Source: Chlamydiota bacterium (GTDB lineage: Bacteria > Chlamydiota > Chlamydiia > Chlamydiales > Parachlamydiaceae). Taken from it: 32,641 bases of DNA. The stretch is taken from positions 1 through 32,641 of the forward strand of contig JABDFJ010000023.1 of the NCBI GenBank assembly GCA_013286645.1. Reading direction: 5' to 3'. This document shows positions 6,922-18,900 of the stretch, in pieces. Made by a program: the position numbers and the translations under genes. Position 1 is the first letter of the stretch. Each line of letters starts with the position of its first letter. The notes beneath the pieces are model-generated. The model was not told where the DNA came from. It ran no database searches and was given only the letters and a program-made list of their open reading frames with translations.

Positions 6922-9900
6922 TTAATTAAGGGTGGTTTCTTTAAGCCCTAGTTCGTTTAGCACTTTGGCAAAAACACTCTTGGGAAAACTTGCGCGCGTA
7001 TCAGACTTTGCGACGGGATTTAAGATAATGTTGATAAGATCAAACGCAGGGGTAACTCCTACCTTATTGATCCAGGCGCGCAGATAAGGCACTTCTTCAG
7101 GTTTAAACTCCATAACGCCGGCAATGATTTTAGCTTGCACTAATAGCTCGAGGAATCGCGCCCGATGGGCAGGGGTCTGCAAATCAATTTTTTGAGGACC
7201 CTCAGCGTCTAAAGAATATCCATCCTTTTCAAATTGGTACAGCCCTACGCGCAGCTGATCGGGATTAGCAGCTGCGGGTTCCTGCGTGAGAAATGCCAAT
7301 AGTCTATCAGCATCTTCCACATCGACTAATTTTAGCTTGAGTTGACCAGAGGGGTCTTGGATGACTTCGACGATGCTGCATGGTTTTTGCAAAGAATCAA
7401 AAACATTATAGGAATAACTCTGATATATTCTTCGTATAGAGACATCTTGCACTGGAGCGATATTCAGGCTCATTAATAGATCATTATCAAAGAGGTCTTT
7501 AAAATTCGCTAAGGCTTTGTTTGTTTGCAAGATGTCGTTTGCTTTCACGCAAAGGCCAGTCTCGAAATTTAAGCTGGCTGCATTTAAGTCAGCCTCCGGA
7601 ATGGAAACCAGCCGATCAATAGGAGTTGGAATGGCCTCGCTTAATAAGAATGGATTTCTGGTCTCAATCCGTTCGCGCGGATACCCATAATTAAACACGA
7701 GGTGCTCTCTTACTTGCTTTTGAACATGTTGTTCGGTTTTTCTTTCGACGGCTTTCTCAACATGCTTTTCGATAACTTTTTCAGCGGTTTTCCCATAGGT
7801 GTTAACATGCGTTTTTACAGTTTCAGGCAAAGGACCAGTGACCGTGTTAATCTCATTTTCCCATACAGCAAAAAGCTCTTTCACATCGAATCCTTTATAA
7901 AGAGAAGGATTAGCCTCGATGCTGGCGATGATGGGACTTTCTTTCCATTCTTTAAGTAACTTTTGCAGGGCTTCAGCGGTAGGAATATCGGTACTTAATT
8001 GTCCCCAGTGGTCCCAGGGCTCATCGGGTTCTTGAGTAATAAATAACGCGCGCGTTTGTTTATATATTTCAAAGGCATCAGAGGCAGAGGTTGACTTGTT
8101 CCAGGCAATGTTAGTGATGCGTTCGACCAAAGCCATTTTCATGCGTTCGCGTACTGCTTGATAGGTATTTTCGCTTTCTTCTAAAGCTTGCTTAAGCAGT
8201 GCATAGCGGAATAATTGTGGCAAAGTTAAATCTGCATCAGCATCAATCACTTCGCCTAAATGTTCTTGTAGCATTTTTTTCATGACCTCTCTGTCCTTTT
8301 CAGGAACCATGAAGTCGACTGTCTGCCCTTTAGCCAACCCACGCATGCGCCAAGCCCCTTGCTGCAGCTTGGATAAGGTGATATGTTTATCGACAATCAT
8401 TTTAGCTTTAGTAAATTGACCTACGGGAATATCTGACCCTGTGGTGTGGGCAACATCCCAGATGGCAACTAGCGATTCGCTTGGCAACTCTCGACTGTAG
8501 AGAATTGGTTTGGTGTCGGTTTTGGTAACGACTTTGAGGACATCATTGTCGTAGTAGACCACTCCTTGGATCGCAGGATTCTGGGTTGAAGCGATTTCCA
8601 ACTTGGCACGTGCGGCCTCTTCCATTTCCTCCACACTGAGTTGGCCTAACGCATCGATCGTGCAAGAGGCGCCTATATCATTCGCATGGAGTGCCTGCAT
8701 TTTTTCCTGGGGTGTCATCCCTTTTAAGGAAGGCAATGTTGCTACCTTATGAGAGCTGCGTTGTAGCAACAAATCTAAGGTTTTAACTTGGGTCTCAGAC
8801 AGTTGTGCTTGCTGAAATATTTTAGGAAGGGTAGGCACATTGGACAGGGTACCGCTCATGCCGATAGTCCCTTGTTTCTTTTTGGCTAGCAAAGGAATCA
8901 CATGCGCGCTACTTTCGATTTCTTTGGCAAAGACTTTGATCGATGGATAGCGGAATTCTTTATTTAATTTAAGCTGTAGGAGAGGGTTGCTAGAGACTAA
9001 TTTGGTGATCTCCTCATAATCCCCGTCGGTTAATTTTAGAAGATTGTATTTGTCACTCCCACTCACCATTTCCTTAAATTCTGTGAGATCGGGGCGATGT
9101 CCTAGCGCCCGCTCACTTTCATATTGATCTTTCAGTTGATCCAGTTTCTTTTTAATGATCTCTTTAGGCACACCTTGTGAAAGGGTGTATTGAGTGGTGT
9201 AAATAAGGCGTTCGAGAACACTCCCAAAAATGGAATTTTCAGAAGGTTTTCCATCGTTATAGGGAATGATGAGTTGGTTGTTGGCATCCAATCCGAATTG
9301 GACACGTGGTTTTTTTTCGGCTGTTTTTGGTAAAACAATGTTGATCGCTTCTTTTAAGGTCGCGAATTGGTTGCGAACTTTTTTGCCGCCATTTCCAGGA
9401 AGCTGGCGAAGCAACTCATATCCCTCGTGGGCAGCAAACGAAGTAGGGTTTTCCTGTGGCGTCTGTTTCAAATAGCTCATCAGATGATGGCGATCTTGCG
9501 CGGAAAGGGTAGCAAAAAACGCTTTAAAATCGAGGTCATTAGGGGAAATCCCACGATGGATCAAAGCCTCAACCAATTGATTTTTAATTGTGGCATGATA
9601 GCTTTCTTCAGTGAAACTTTCTCCAGTGGATTGGGACAAAAATTCCCAACGGAAATTTCGCGATAGGGCTTGATCTGCAACGATAGTTTCAAAGATGAGG
9701 TGTATAGAGGCGGAAATATCAGGATGGACCGCTTGAGGGGCTCCGAAAGTGAAGCTATGCGCGCGCAAAATATTAAACACTTCATGAATCTCATCCGCAG
9801 TAAATTTGCCCGATTCTATAAGAAGGTTAAAATTTTCGACGAATAGGGCATGCTTTTGTGCTAGCTCTTCCAATTCAGAAGATCTCAGCTCTCTTTGTTC

Positions 9901-12900
9901 GCTCAGTTCATACGCTTGTTCATTGAGCTCGACCCATTGATTGTATAGACTTTGGGGATCGTTCGCTGTCCATAAAAGCACGCGCCGTTCGGTTTTAATT
10001 TCAGCTAAATTTTCGTGCAGGCGCTTCAGGCGCTTTTCAGTAATTGGTTCACGGTGAATGGGCAAGGTGCGCACTTTTTGTCCAAACACTTGCCCATTGG
10101 TTTGTTGCATGTCTTTTCCCATCGAGCTTATCAGAGCTTCTGGCATCAGCAATACGGCAATGGTCTCCCCATCAGCAAAGAGCCATTCTAAAAGGGGGGC
10201 GAGTACGAGGGATTTCCCCATCCCCATCCCCAATTCAATTAATGCGCCCAAGCGATTTTTTTTACTTAAACCACTTAGGGTGTGGATTTGTTGTGCCCAG
10301 AGGAGTTTGTCGGTATAGTATTCAAATACAAGATATTCGGGGTGTTCGTGTGGATCATATTCTCGTTTAGAGCTTGCCTGCGATAAGAAGCTACGAATGC
10401 ACTCTTGGAGCGCACTGCCATCTAGGTTGATGTCTAGGGCCTGTTGTAATAGATCAACCTCTTGCAAGATGCGCTGCTCATGTTGTAGGTAGGTGGCATG
10501 CAAAAGATAGGTCTCTATTCGTGTGTAGAGGTCTTTGATTTCAGCCTTACTTAAATGAGTATTTCTTTGATGCAGCCCTTCATAATCGCGCTGGTAATAA
10601 GCTTTTACCAATTCATCTAATGTCAGCAGCTTGAAGGTGCCCTGTTCAATTTGAAGGTCGCGTTGGGCCAGTTCTCCTAGATGTCTAGGGCCTTGCTGAG
10701 CCAATTCGAGTAGATCCGTTTCTAGTTTTTGGACACGTGTCTGCATGACTGCGACATCTTGTGTCAGAATTGATTGTAAGGCACTCACTTTAGCTTCATC
10801 TAGCAATTCATAAGCTGGAATGGGTTTCTTTTTACTTATATATTCAGACAGCTGACGCTGGGTGTCGGCGAAAAGTGCACCTACTAAGGGGTTGCGGGAG
10901 GTGACGTTAAATACGTCTAATGGAGGTGCGGCTTTGGCTGGCTCTTGATGGGACATATGGACGAGTGTCTCTAAAGCTTTCTGAGGAATGATGGGTTGGT
11001 GCAGGGAAAGGTGCATTCCATCTGGAAGATGCGTTTGCAGGTTGATACATTCTTTGAAGCTGCTATCTGCTGGGGGTGATATCGCTTCTTGCTTGATCAA
11101 TTTTGTGTCTCGATGGGATTGAAAAGATGGTGCATCACTCTCCTTTGCGGATGGTAATTGCAGACTCAAACCCTCTTGAGTGATCTCTTTTGTAGGTATG
11201 TAGAGGCGTTCCCTTAATAAGTCTGTGCTTTCAGACATTTTTGTTTGAGCAGTATCTATGTTAGCTTCTATTGCTTGGCGCTTAGCCACATATAATGGAA
11301 GATCATCCGACTTTTTGGCTCTTGCCTTGTTTTCATTCCAGTGTGCTTCTCGAAGCAACTGGGGTAGCTCTTCTCTAATCAACTTGGTATTGACACGTAA
11401 GATGTTTATTACTTCGTCGAGTTCATGGCTGGTCCATGGGAATGCTTCTGGCTGCGAAAGTACTGCCAAAAGGGTTTGGCTACGCCAATCAGATTTTTTG
11501 TTGGCGGCAATGTACATTGTTAAGACTGTTCTCATCTCATTCAAGAGTTCTTTTTTGGTGAGCGCCGGGTCTAAAACTAATCCCATACCCTCTTTGAATT
11601 GATGTACAGCCATTCCCACTGTCATTTCACCCTTGGCAATTGCATAATACTGCACAAAGCGATTATTGATATCTATCCCTCTAAGAAATATCCCTTTAGA
11701 TGATTCTTCCGTAGGGGCTGTAAATACCCCGGGTTCAAAGAACTTGTGCGAAGGGCCCGCATAAGTAGAGGCTGCTTGGACAAATGTGTCGATGGAAGAG
11801 GGTTCATATGTCCCCATTTCTTTGGTCAGTTGATTAAGTCGATAAGTAAACTTTAATCCTGAATGGTGTTTAAGGAGGAATAGTTCTTCATTGGGAGCCA
11901 ACCGAAGAGATGTATCGACATACGATAAATGCGTGAGATACCCTTCGTATAATCTTGTAGTCGATTTTTCCAGGAATAACTTCCGACGTTGTCCTATTTC
12001 TCGATGGGGAGCGCTTAAGGTGTGATCTAAATTATTCCTGAGCAAAAGATAATAGGCTTTAAGTCTGAGCGCAGTCGCATCAGGATTTGCATCTTGGGTG
12101 ATGGTGTCTAAGGTGATTATCCAATGCAAAATCTCAAGAGAATCTAATGACAACCCTTCTGTTAGCAATAACATTTGTTGGTCGGCCTTTTCTAAATAGT
12201 GTTTGGCTTGCAAATACACATTGCCATTAGGTTCAAGGGGGTGTCTTTCAGAGAGGTGGATCATGGTCAGATAAAGGTTTGCTTCAAGGACATCCTGTGC
12301 GTTAGTGGCGGTAGGGATTAATTCTCCCTTGGCAACTTGATATTCAAATTGATGTTGAGGGATGAGTTCATCCGCCTTCACTTCGCGCCCGAGCTCCGTA
12401 TCAGTGCGATAGGGGCCAACTTCATAGGGTTTGATGCGCTGCCTTGGAAAGATGATGCGTTCTGTTAGAGTGCCGTCTTTTTCGGTTCTTTGCAGATGTA
12501 GATAATGGCGTATATTGCCTAGCTGAGGAATATGTTGCTTGGCTCCTTCTTGGAGCACATATCCAGATAGTTGTTCTGAGACAGCTTGGCGTTTGCCATT
12601 CACCACCTCAATTTTGAATGTCAGCCCAAATCTGGGTAGCGAAACGGTATCTAATACATCATTACGGCTCCACGCTAAAATATATTCGGGAGCTTCCAAG
12701 CGTCTGAAAGTATCCAATTCGGGGCTGTTTGCGTCGACTAGCTGTTGGTCTATATCCTTTCCTGCATTATCGAGTGGCACGACTTTCAAGATTTTTTGTG
12801 TTGAGGTCCATCCCTTACCAACCGAGACCCGATAAAGCAATTTTCCTGTATCTTGATCAGAAAGCAGAATTTCACCAGTGGGATGTCCGGCCTTGGGAGG

Positions 12901-15900
12901 GACATACCAGGCATGTTTACCGGTAATGAGTGCTTTATTGTGGAAGGCATTTATTGGAAATGTAGAAGGTTGCAGTTGATACCACTGCTTATTAGAGAAG
13001 CGATATACATGCGCATCTTCATTGGATTTAAGGAGGTTGATACGAAACCGTTCTCCCTGCATTTGCGCTTCGTAAAGATGGTCGCTAATGGGCGTTAAAA
13101 TAGGAGGGGGATTTGCCCCAAAGATTCGATTGACATCGGGAAATTTAAGCAATTGTAAATCAAATGGCATCGGTGATTTTCCTAGGGCCTTGAAAGCGCC
13201 ATCTAAAATATCGAGTTCGTAAAGGCCATCGGGAGAAATGAAGCGAGGAAATTGACTTACTGGGACCTCCTTTTCTTTGTGGAAGGTGAAACTTTGCAGC
13301 GCTTCGCTTGAAATCAGATCTCGCGACTTTTCCTGTGCAGGACTTGTCCATTCCCCTTTTGGGGCATCTGCGACAATGGTTTGCAAAATCCCACTTAAGA
13401 TCTGATTGCGATGTTCCCCTTGCATCAATGCGATGAGCTGCAAAGAAAAGTGGTTGCGGATGAGAGCATCCACTTCTCGAATGAGCTCTTTATCATCTCT
13501 GTGAATTTCAGGCAGGCGATAGATATGTGTAAAAATAATCGATGCAACGAGTTCCACAGCTTCAGCAGGAGTTAACGCGGTCTGGCTGCGATAGCTAAAG
13601 GCACGCTCAAGGTGGGCCAGCGACTGCTGCTCCTGTGAAGTTTTGTTTGAATGGATAATGTTATTTAAGGTTTCGCGCACAGGAATAAAGTCAGGGGTAT
13701 CCTCAGGAGTGAACAATTGGGAATGTTTAGCCTGTATCTTCTCGAAAACTTCTTGCAAGCGATGGCTCATCCCTGTGATAAAAGTCGCCGTATTGGTTTC
13801 CCCTATCATTAGAGACAATTCTAAAATGCGCTTGTAAAAGGAAGCGATATCCTTAGCGGCATGCGGCGTTGTTTTGATCCATGTCTGCAATAAATCCTCT
13901 TCAGTCATCAATAAGCGAAAGAAGACTTGCATTTCAGGTTTCAGAAGCAAGTAAGAATGGGCATCAAAGTAGCCCACGGTCTGCATGATCTGCAAAGCTT
14001 TACTGGTGCTCAGGCCAATAAGCTCACGGAATTGTTGGCGGGAGAGGTCCTTCGGATGCAAGGAAGTTGATCCCTGCGCAGCATGAGAGATTCCATCGCG
14101 ATTAATAAGTATCGCGATGTTTGATTTAATCCTTGCGCGTTGAACCAGATTGTCTGCTTTGTAATCAAAGTCATCAAAGTGGTGCATAAATAATCGAGAA
14201 AGGATTGGTCCCCAATCTTTGACTGTGTTTTCACGTAGATAAGTACCAGCTTTCAGATGCACCGGACGGGGCTTTTCATGTAGTTGCTTATCCCATATCA
14301 TATCTGGATCACTCTTATCCACATGGGGAGCCCTTCCGAATAGTAAGGCATAAATTCCTGAACACTTGAGGCGATAGTGGATCTCTTCAGGATCGTTTGG
14401 GTTGTCCTTGATGTCGATATTTTTTTGAAAGTGCTCCACTTTCATTTGGATACCTTGAGAGAAGTCATAAGGGACATCGGTGGGTTTGGCAAAAGATCCT
14501 GTGAGAAAATAATTATATACGAACGAGATGGTATAAGCATCCTCCCAGATGGGGAGTTTATCTAATTGTTGCATTAGCGCTGCCGCTTGCTGCGGTGGTG
14601 CAAGATCAGAAAGCTTGGGATCGATGGATCTCACCTGTACTGGGTGATTTTCAGCCCAGGTTGCTAGGATTTCAGCATCGGAAAGATAATTATTTTTGCT
14701 AAAGAAATAATCATCAGCTTCGATTTCTCTTATTCTTAAAATTTCTTTTACAGCTCCCTCGTGTAAGGTAGAATTTGTGTTAAAGAGTGTAATCAGAGCT
14801 TCCACTTGCTTCATAGGTGCTAGACGTGCCAAATTAGGATCTACGGAATTCACAAATGGAGGATTGCCTATCACCCTTTTTGCTAGGATTTCTACATCCG
14901 AAAGATACTTGTCGGCTCTGTTAAATAACCATTCGCGTGGGATTATTTCTTTTTGTAATAGTTCCTCAGCATAAGGCCTATACATTAACTTTATAAAATC
15001 GTCGTTCTCTGCAAAGCGTCTTTTGTACGGGTTCGCTGTGCCGGCTGGAAAGCTGGCGAATTGAAAAATGTCGTGGGCGATTTCATTTTTTTGGAGGCGT
15101 TGGCGATAGTCGGAAATCACTATTTCGTTGTGAGGAAACGTTTGGTCCATGACGACAAGTTTGGTGTCTGGCACACCCATAAGCAAGTTAGCAGTCTGCC
15201 AATAGCGCTCAATCTCAGACAGCGCCTCTTGCCATTCGGGAGTAGGGCGCAAGGTTGCACCAGGAGCTACCTTCTGTTGCAATGAGGGTATGTGCAGATC
15301 TTGGGGATTTTTATAGTTGCGCACAAGGTAATCTGCCAGTGCCAATAGCTTGCTCACACACAGAAAATCATCAGCAGGAAGTGCCCAGGATTGACCTCTA
15401 GGCTGTTCATCATTATGAATAAAACTCCACAGGAATTCCTTGCTCAACTCGGACAGGGAATCTAATATTTTAGTGGCAGCCACATCATCGATCTGTTGCC
15501 AGAATGCTCGTTCAAGCAGGGGAATTTTCAAAACTGTAGCACGCACGGCTTTTTGCACTTCAAGATAGTTGTAGGTGGCGTGGTTGCCTTGATGCACTTC
15601 GGATAAAATGTCTTTGAGGTCGGCCACAATGGTGGCAGGCTGCAAGCTAAAAACTTCGGTTCTAATGGGCACAAAAGCTCTCGCCGCGCTGGGCACTACG
15701 GCCACATCATCTAAAGATTGGTAGGCGGGTGCTGTACTTAAAACCGGCCGTTGTTGCGAGGTGATTTCAAAGCCAATAGGAGGTTCTTGGGAGACTAGGC
15801 GCGCTTGAACTTGGCTTTCCACCTGTTTGAGGTGAGCACGCATCTGCTTGAGAATCTCTTTGGTGTATGCTAGCTCATGATCTGTAATGGCACGGTGTGC

Positions 15901-18900
15901 GGCCGCCTTATTGGTGATCCCGGCCAAAACTTTGATCCCATCATGCAACAAGCGTCTCCTTTCTTCTGCTCCTTGACCATCGACTAAAGACCCTTTGACT
16001 TGCTCAAAAAAATCGACCGATCCTTTCAAAGTGGCCCAAAAGCGGTATTGGGCGGCAGAAGCTAATGATCCCAGGGGATAATTAAGCGCTGCCATGATGG
16101 ATTCCATGCTACAAATGCCTACAAATTGGGGCAGCGATAAATCGGTGATAGGATATTTACGTACACTCCGTTCGCCACCGATGCCTAACATAATCCCTTG
16201 GTAGAAATCGCTCGGTTCCCATGCCCCACCGCTGTCCTGCGTTAACATCTTTTCTTGCGTCTGTAACATCCCTTGAATCACAGAGTTTGAAGTGAATTGA
16301 GCTGGTTTGACATTGACTACTTCAGTAAAATGGAGATACGCGGTGTTGAGTCCAATTTCCTCGCTGGTGTGGTATTCTAGACCTTTCCCTGCATTATACA
16401 AACGGACTGTTAGGTCCCCATTGGCTTGTTTCTCGACCATCCACGCCATCGCATGGCCGTTTTCTTTATCGATCCAAGTTTGTGGGAAAAAGAACGACTC
16501 GTCCACTTGCAATTCTTCTATCTGTGCGATGATTTTATTGCGAAATTCATGCGTAAAAGTGATTGTAAAGTCGTTTATGCGTGTTAGATATGGCGTTAGT
16601 TGGTAAATCGATTTTGCGATTTGTAATTGGTGGATTAATTTTTCTATGAGCTTGGGATCATGGCGCACCTGTGTTTCGCGAGGCAGATCGCCTGAGACCG
16701 CACTACAGCAAAGCTTCTCATCTTCAGGAGATGCAGGCGGAGCAGCTTGCATGCTGCGCAACATGGCCTCGGACACGCGCAAATGGAAAAGGAGTGCTTC
16801 TGAAGGGAGATTCCCTTCTAATTTTTCCCCTGCCACTTTGCCCTTTTTAATGATGGGATTGGCATGCCCAATTAGGTGGGCATATTGTTTTTCCGGCATA
16901 ACCCCTTTTACGAAATAGGAGAATATTCTTTGTATGTCGTCTGTAAAACCCCCTGTATCGGCAAGAAAAGTATGTAAGCGCTGAGCACTTGCATCTTGGG
17001 TGGAAAGGCTAAGCAATCCAGGGTGTGATAAGAGCGGTCCTAAGTGCACTTCTTCTGGCACAGCGACTTTGTTGGGTGTGTCTTGAGCTTTTTCGGAGAG
17101 CGCTGTTTCAAGACGAGCTTCGATCGATTCGAGGTGGCCACATAGATCATCAGTACGTTGGGCCCACATGGCATGCTGGGGCAAGGAGCATTGTTGATTA
17201 GGGGTGTCGGCTAGGGCTTCCAAAAGTTGCCTTTGCAGAGTCGAAATTTCCTCTTTTAGAGGATCTGTAGATGGGTTAGCTTCGATAGATCTCTGTAGCT
17301 GAGCGGCTTTGCTTACTGCTCCTTTCAGAGTAGCAAAGCTTTTGGTTTGTATCTCTCGCATTTGCACTTGTTGTTCGACAGGCGTCGCTATGGGTGGTGT
17401 TGAGAACAGTCGGTTCCATAAACCGCCGATGCTTTTGATGATGGCAGGCACCAGGCCACCTACTGTTGCGGCACTAGAAGTCATGAGGGGTTCTGCAGCC
17501 ACTTGCTCGATGGGGGTGGCATCGAAAGGTTGGGATTGCTCTTGTTTGAAAAGCTCCCACCAATCGTTCGTAGAGAGGTGTCTAAAAGGATTGGCGATTG
17601 GACTTTCTTGAATCATTCGTTGCATATAATGGGAATGCAATTCGGCACTAATCTGTTCCGGAGTAGGAGGAGTGCTCCCATATTTTGCTACGGCAGCTTG
17701 CAAAGTGGGTAAAGTGTGAGGATAGCGTTTAGTCAGCGTTTTCAAACGTGCAGAGTCAGATAGCACACCATATTTATCGTTGAGCAATGTGCCAATTAAA
17801 CCTCGCTCCTTATCAATGGTCAAAGCCGTTTCTTCCGGTACAGCCTTGAAAATATTTTCTTGCAGTTGATCGGCGCGCTGACGCAAGGTGGCTAGTTCTT
17901 GGTACGTTCTAGAAGCTTTGTATAGCATCTCTCCGCCTGTTAGCGCTAGCAAAAACACACTTTGTATTTGCGTTGATGACAATCGCCACTTTTCGGGAAG
18001 ATAGCCAAGAGGGTTGAGGTAGCTACATGTTTTATTCCATAATGCTCCTAAGCGACTCGTCGGGGCTGCTGTGCGTGTTTGTACAAGCTCTTTCCATGCT
18101 GCGCTGCCATATTCTACTGGGGTGATGGTGCTTATATCATGCGATTTAGTTACTTCAAGAACAATGTTTTGTTTGTCTACTAGATTGTTTTCTAATGACT
18201 TTAAGCAAGTAAGCAGCCTATCTAAATTTTTAATGACCGTCTGCTGCGTTGGTTGAGGAGCAACGGCTTCCCATTTGAGTTTCAAAGAGGCAATTAAAGC
18301 GCGGTTTGCACTTAGTTGTGTGGCGACGGACGCCATATATGCCTTTAATCCAAGCAGCTGTTGTAAAGCTTGTGGCCTTGAGGAAGCACTGTTGTCCGCT
18401 AACTGGCGTTGTAACTCCTTAACTTCATTTTTAACAGCCTCTATGACTTCTTCAGTCCAGTCTTCAATCTGCCAAGTTAATCCCTGGAGATCTTCACTCA
18501 GAAGAGTGAGGAGCTTTTCGGAGCTAAAAGAGGTTGGTTGACTATGCAGAGCGAGTACACCATCGTTCAGCTCTTGGATTTTTTCCATGAGGGGATTCAA
18601 TAGCGGGGCCGCTTTTAGGACATCCCCTTCTTCAGGATGATAACATTGATCGGTAAAGGCAACTTGTAAGTCTTCGAATGCTGCGGCGTGAAGAGAATAT
18701 TTCTCTAGTTGTTTGACGAGATCGCCCACTTCAAGCAGTAGTTTTTTTGATGCGTTGATATGTGTTTTAGCCTGTGCTGCTTGGGTTTCGTTGACCAGGT
18801 GTTCGGCTTGTGCTTGCTGCACTTTTAAGCTCAAATCATCAAATTCTTGATTAAACCTTTGCAGTTTGGGCAAATCTTGCTTTGTGACTATGCCTGAGTT

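Larger units (their letters stand above)
6284..6922. repeat. Foldback element A, copy 1 (interrupted by element B)
   Basis: The left arm begins at 6284-6333 (ATGGATAATGAAG... then TTAGGCTTTAGCCTGA), is broken by element B, and resumes at 6660-6764. The loop occupies about 6765-6810 and the right arm about 6811-6922. The arms are about 115 bp long and pair almost fully; they contain smaller palindromes such as AGGCTTCAGCCT and GCGATGCATGACGCGCTC. The loop (CACAAAAGTATCCACCGCTTC and onward) is the reverse complement of the loop in copy 2. The right end touches the stop codon of the giant gene (6922-6924) and could act as its terminator. It carries no transposase. It looks like a non-autonomous, MITE-like foldback repeat. 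Confidence 0.82.

Noticed and set aside
6728-6925. Open frame in element A (MTRSVSRPH...) that recurs in copy 2 at 19176-19451, minus strand
   Set aside because: The two translations are similar only because the DNA is repeated. Nearly every loop difference between the copies changes the amino acid (for example AAC to GAG, CGC to TTT), so there is no sign of coding selection.
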